Assembly: GCA_021199975.1 (NCBI GenBank) | Contig: JAJQHF010000038.1 | Location: forward strand, 1-14,813 | Reading direction: 5' to 3' | DNA from: Candidatus Gastranaerophilales bacterium | GTDB taxonomy: Bacteria; Cyanobacteriota; Vampirovibrionia; Gastranaerophilales; Gastranaerophilaceae | Length of the DNA stretch: 14,813 nucleotides | In this document: positions 12,378-14,813 of the stretch, piece by piece | Numbering within the stretch: position 1 is the stretch's first letter | How the letters are laid out: each line of letters starts with the position of its first letter | Translations under genes and position numbers: made by a program | The notes under the pieces: model-generated | The model's input: the letters and a program-made list of their open reading frames with translations, nothing else | What the model was told of the DNA's origin: nothing | Databases searched by the model: none

Positions 12378-13196
12378 CTATCCTTTCATAATAATATTTT
12401 CCTCACTAATATATTGTTTGTTAATTCTTTCAATAGATTCAGCTTTCCCGCTTAAAATATTAACGGTGAAAATCACGCCGTTAACCTGAGAATCACCTGA
12501 ATTTGCGACATCAAGTCTTTCTGGAATTGCAGTAATCATTCTGTTGACGGAGGTTTCATATTCCATGCCGATTACACCGTTTATATCGCCGCAAAATCCC
12601 GCATCTGTAATATAAGCACAGCAGCCTTCGTAAATTTTTTCATCTGATGTCTGAACATGAGTATGAGTGCCGAAAACAGCAGAAATACCCTGTTTAGCAT
12701 AATATTTAGCCATACATATTTTTTCGGCGGTGGCTTCTGCATGGATGTCCATTATTATGATTTGAGTTTCCTTTTTTATTTCTTCTATTGCTTGAGTCAA
12801 TAATTCCCACGGAGAATCAATTAACCCCATAAAAGTTCTGCCTAATACATTAATAACACCGATTTTGCATTTGTCCGTTTCAAAAATTCTATAACCCGTT
12901 CCGTGAGTTCCTTTAGGGTAATTAATAGGTCTGATTAGTTTATCTGCCTTATCTATATATTGGAAAATTTCCCGTTTATCCCAAATATGATTTCCTGATG
13001 TAAAACAATTAATGCCGTAAGAAAGTAATTCTTCATAATTTTTTTGGGTCAAACCAAAACCGTGCGACGCATTTTCTACATTCGCTATTATAAAATCAGG
13101 TCTTTCATTTAATTCGGCAATATAATTTTTAACGGCAAGCCGTCCGGCTTTTCCTACTATATCACCTAAAAACATTATTTTTACTGTATTTGTCAT
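12378..13196 (-). CDS. ymdB: YmdB-family metallophosphodiesterase
   Basis: YmdB (TIGR00282, calcineurin-like fold) hydrolyses 2',3'-cyclic nucleotides and influences biofilm and sporulation decisions in Bacillus. Counting from the ATG at 13196 (272 residues), the metal ligands are in FLGDIVGK (D12), NVENASHGFG (E41/N42), SGNHIWD (N69/H70), DIHAEATAEK (H152) and GTHTHVQT (H178/H180). I chose this ATG because family members begin a few residues before the FxGDIVG strand. A TTG at 13229 in frame would add 11 residues with no SD. It sits 43 nt after rny, the same order as in many Firmicutes (ymdA-ymdB), and is tightly joined to the PHP gene. Confidence 0.94.
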   Translation of the reverse strand: MTNTVKIMFLGDIVGKAGRLAVKNYIAELNERPDFIIANVENASHGFGLTQKNYEELLSYGINCFTSGNHIWDKREIFQYIDKADKLIRPINYPKGTHGTGYRIFETDKCKIGVINVLGRTFMGLIDSPWELLTQAIEEIKKETQIIIMDIHAEATAEKICMAKYYAKQGISAVFGTHTHVQTSDEKIYEGCCAYITDAGFCGDINGVIGMEYETSVNRMITAIPERLDVANSGDSQVNGVIFTVNILSGKAESIERINKQYISEENIIMKG

Positions 13197-13239
13197 GAAT
13201 TTATTTTTAATTATGTACGGGTATAACAATTAATATGTG

Positions 13240-14793
13240 TTATTTAGCAACTTCCGTTGTTCTTGTTTCTCTGACAACAGTTACTCTTATCTGACCGGGA
13301 TAATCAAGTTCTTCTTCTATTCGTTTTGCTATATCTCTTGCTAATCTTGCGGAAGCAAGGTCATCAAATTTATCAGGCTGAACAATAACTCTTACTTCTC
13401 TGCCTGCCTGTACAGCAAAAGATTGTTTTATTCCGTCATAGCTCAATGCTATTTCTTCTAACTTTTGGAGTCTTTTAATATAAATTTCAAGTGTATCTCT
13501 TCTTGAACCCGGTCTTCCTGCCGAAATAGCGTCAGCCAATTTAACAAGAACAGCCTCTGTTGTATTTGCGGTAACATCGTCATGATGAGCTTCTATTGCG
13601 TGAATAACTTCTTCTTTTTCTCCGTATCTTCTTGCAAGTTCAACACCAAGCTCTATATGGGTGCCTTCTTGTGTCTGATCAACCGCCTTGCCTATATCAT
13701 GCAATAAACCTGCACGTTTTGCCACTTTTACATTTGCACCTATTTCTGCCGCTAACATGCCTGCAATATGACCTACTTCCAAAGAATGAAGCAGTACGTT
13801 TTGACCGTAGCTTGTTCTGTAATAGAGCCTTCCGAGGGTTTTAATAAGCTCTTTATTTATGTTCATAATGCCCATTTCCATAGCGGCATTTTCACCCTCT
13901 TGCTTTATTTTTTGTTCTATTTCTGATTTTGCTTTTTCAACCATTTCTTCAATACGAACAGGGTGAATACGTCCGTCTGATACAAGTTTTTCTAAAGCAA
14001 GTTTCGCAATTTCTCTTTTTACGGGGTCAAAGCAAGAGAGAACGACTGCTTCAGGTGTATCATCAATTATTAAGTCAACACCTGTAAGTGTTTCAAGTGT
14101 TCTTATGTTTCTTCCTTCACGTCCGATTATACGTCCTTTCATTTCATCTGACGGTAAGCTTACCGAAGAAACAGTGGATTCTACTACCTGATCAATAGCG
14201 CATCTTTGCATTACGGTTGATAATATTTCTTTTGCTTTTTCATTGGAAACTTCTTTTATATGATTTTCGTTTTCACGTATCAGGTTATTTGCTTCCTGCT
14301 GTAATTCGGATTTTAACTGTTCTAATAAAACTTTTTTTGCTTCTTCCGATGACATGCCTGAAATTCTTTCAAGCTCCTCTGTCTGTTTTTGTATAGCTTC
14401 AGCGAGATAATCTTCTTTATCAAGCAATTCATCCATTTTACGCTGTAATTCCGATTCTTTATTTTGAATTGCCTGTTCTTTATCTTCAAGCTGTTCTTCT
14501 TTTCTTGCGATTTTAGCTTCCTGTTTTGCTAATTCCTGTTTTTTTTCTTTTGTTTCCTCTTGAAATTTTTCAATATCTTTTTGAACGGCTTCTTTAGCTG
14601 CAATAAGAGCTTCTTTCTTATACAGGCTGTTTTTTTCTTCTAAATCCTGTACAAGCATATTTTTTTCCTTGTTGTTTCTTCTATAATCCAGCCAAAGAAA
14701 CAAACATGCAAGTAATAAAACTGAAAAGAGCATAATTATAGTATTAGCATCAATATTAATTTTCCTATACCTCGTTCTTTCTAAAACATACAT
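13240..14793 (-). CDS. rny: Ribonuclease Y
   Basis: RNase Y is a membrane-tethered endoribonuclease that starts mRNA decay, preferring 5'-monophosphate RNAs. At 517 residues it is complete. An N-terminal membrane helix (about 18-36) is followed by a long Lys/Glu coiled coil (about 40-195). The KH domain (about 205-275) has its RNA-binding loop [10 protein letters not shown] at 220-229. The HD domain (about 330-425) has catalytic [10 protein letters not shown] (H365-D366), preceded by H336 and followed by EAHHDD. The C-terminal family domain ends at about 510. ATG 14793 has no SD; the usual length of about 515-520 residues supports it. Only 20 nt of upstream sequence is in the window, so the promoter is not seen. 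It heads the ymdB-PHP-pilin-like block. Confidence 0.98.
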   Translation of the reverse strand: MYVLERTRYRKINIDANTIIMLFSVLLLACLFLWLDYRRNNKEKNMLVQDLEEKNSLYKKEALIAAKEAVQKDIEKFQEETKEKKQELAKQEAKIARKEEQLEDKEQAIQNKESELQRKMDELLDKEDYLAEAIQKQTEELERISGMSSEEAKKVLLEQLKSELQQEANNLIRENENHIKEVSNEKAKEILSTVMQRCAIDQVVESTVSSVSLPSDEMKGRIIGREGRNIRTLETLTGVDLIIDDTPEAVVLSCFDPVKREIAKLALEKLVSDGRIHPVRIEEMVEKAKSEIEQKIKQEGENAAMEMGIMNINKELIKTLGRLYYRTSYGQNVLLHSLEVGHIAGMLAAEIGANVKVAKRAGLLHDIGKAVDQTQEGTHIELGVELARRYGEKEEVIHAIEAHHDDVTANTTEAVLVKLADAISAGRPGSRRDTLEIYIKRLQKLEEIALSYDGIKQSFAVQAGREVRVIVQPDKFDDLASARLARDIAKRIEEELDYPGQIRVTVVRETRTTEVAK

Positions 14794-14813
14794 AAATGCA
14801 CATACAAATGCAC

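Noticed and set aside
1..14813. CRISPR arrays, insertion sequences with terminal repeats, rRNA
   Set aside because: No regularly spaced repeats, intact transposase or rRNA-like sequence was seen on either strand.

Overview
The window is AT-rich bacterial DNA of mixed housekeeping and accessory content. Several traits point to an uncultured gut member of the non-photosynthetic cyanobacterial sister lineage (Gastranaerophilales/Melainabacteria). A small protein carries an N-terminal 'NNVSFG' motif that I associate with that group, and a pilin-like protein carries a 'DINGIEKPNRIGQDIF' loop. Starts with and without Shine-Dalgarno sequences are mixed, and the tRNA gene lacks an encoded CCA. The assignment is an inference from motif memory; no marker gene in the window settles it.

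Left flank (1-1660): a minus-strand block reads 'VSFG' protein, then mscL (with an extra C-terminal zinc ribbon), then a 58-residue Lys-rich small ORF. Divergent from it is a plus-strand 106-residue protein made of two 41-residue copies of one module, followed by a hairpin.

Accessory island (about 1660-6390): a short coding relic is followed by a two-gene restriction-modification system with BcgI (type IIB) architecture. Its A-type subunit fuses an N-terminal PD-(D/E)xK-like nuclease to an N6-adenine methyltransferase. Its separate specificity subunit has two internally repeated halves. Next comes a DUF3800 (RNase H-fold-like) gene. Immediately downstream is the most interesting item: a compact element with a near-consensus promoter (TTGAAA-N17-TATAAT). 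The predicted start falls on the first base of a 9-bp stem that closes the whole roughly 85-nt RNA, which contains further hairpins and ends in T6. This is a strong small-RNA gene candidate and fits the known association of 'DUF3800' RNA motifs with DUF3800 genes. The island ends in a decayed serine recombinase, a 20-bp inverted repeat with a 2-bp centre, another coding relic, and a tRNA-Leu(GAG) that may anchor the island.

Right flank (6480-14813): spmA-spmB (plus strand) converge on a minus-strand pair of tiny membrane proteins (74 and 40 residues). A minus-strand block follows, read from the right: rny (RNase Y), ymdB (metallophosphodiesterase), a PHP-domain phosphoesterase, a pilin-like anchored protein, and ppdK (pyruvate phosphate dikinase), which ends in a strong 16-bp terminator. 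The first four are tightly packed and three of them act on RNA or nucleotides, so they look like an RNA-turnover operon. ppdK probably has its own promoter.

Three genes (DUF3800, spmA and the 74-residue membrane protein) lack a Shine-Dalgarno sequence. Each has a -10-like hexamer ending exactly 6 nt before the start codon, which suggests leaderless transcripts.
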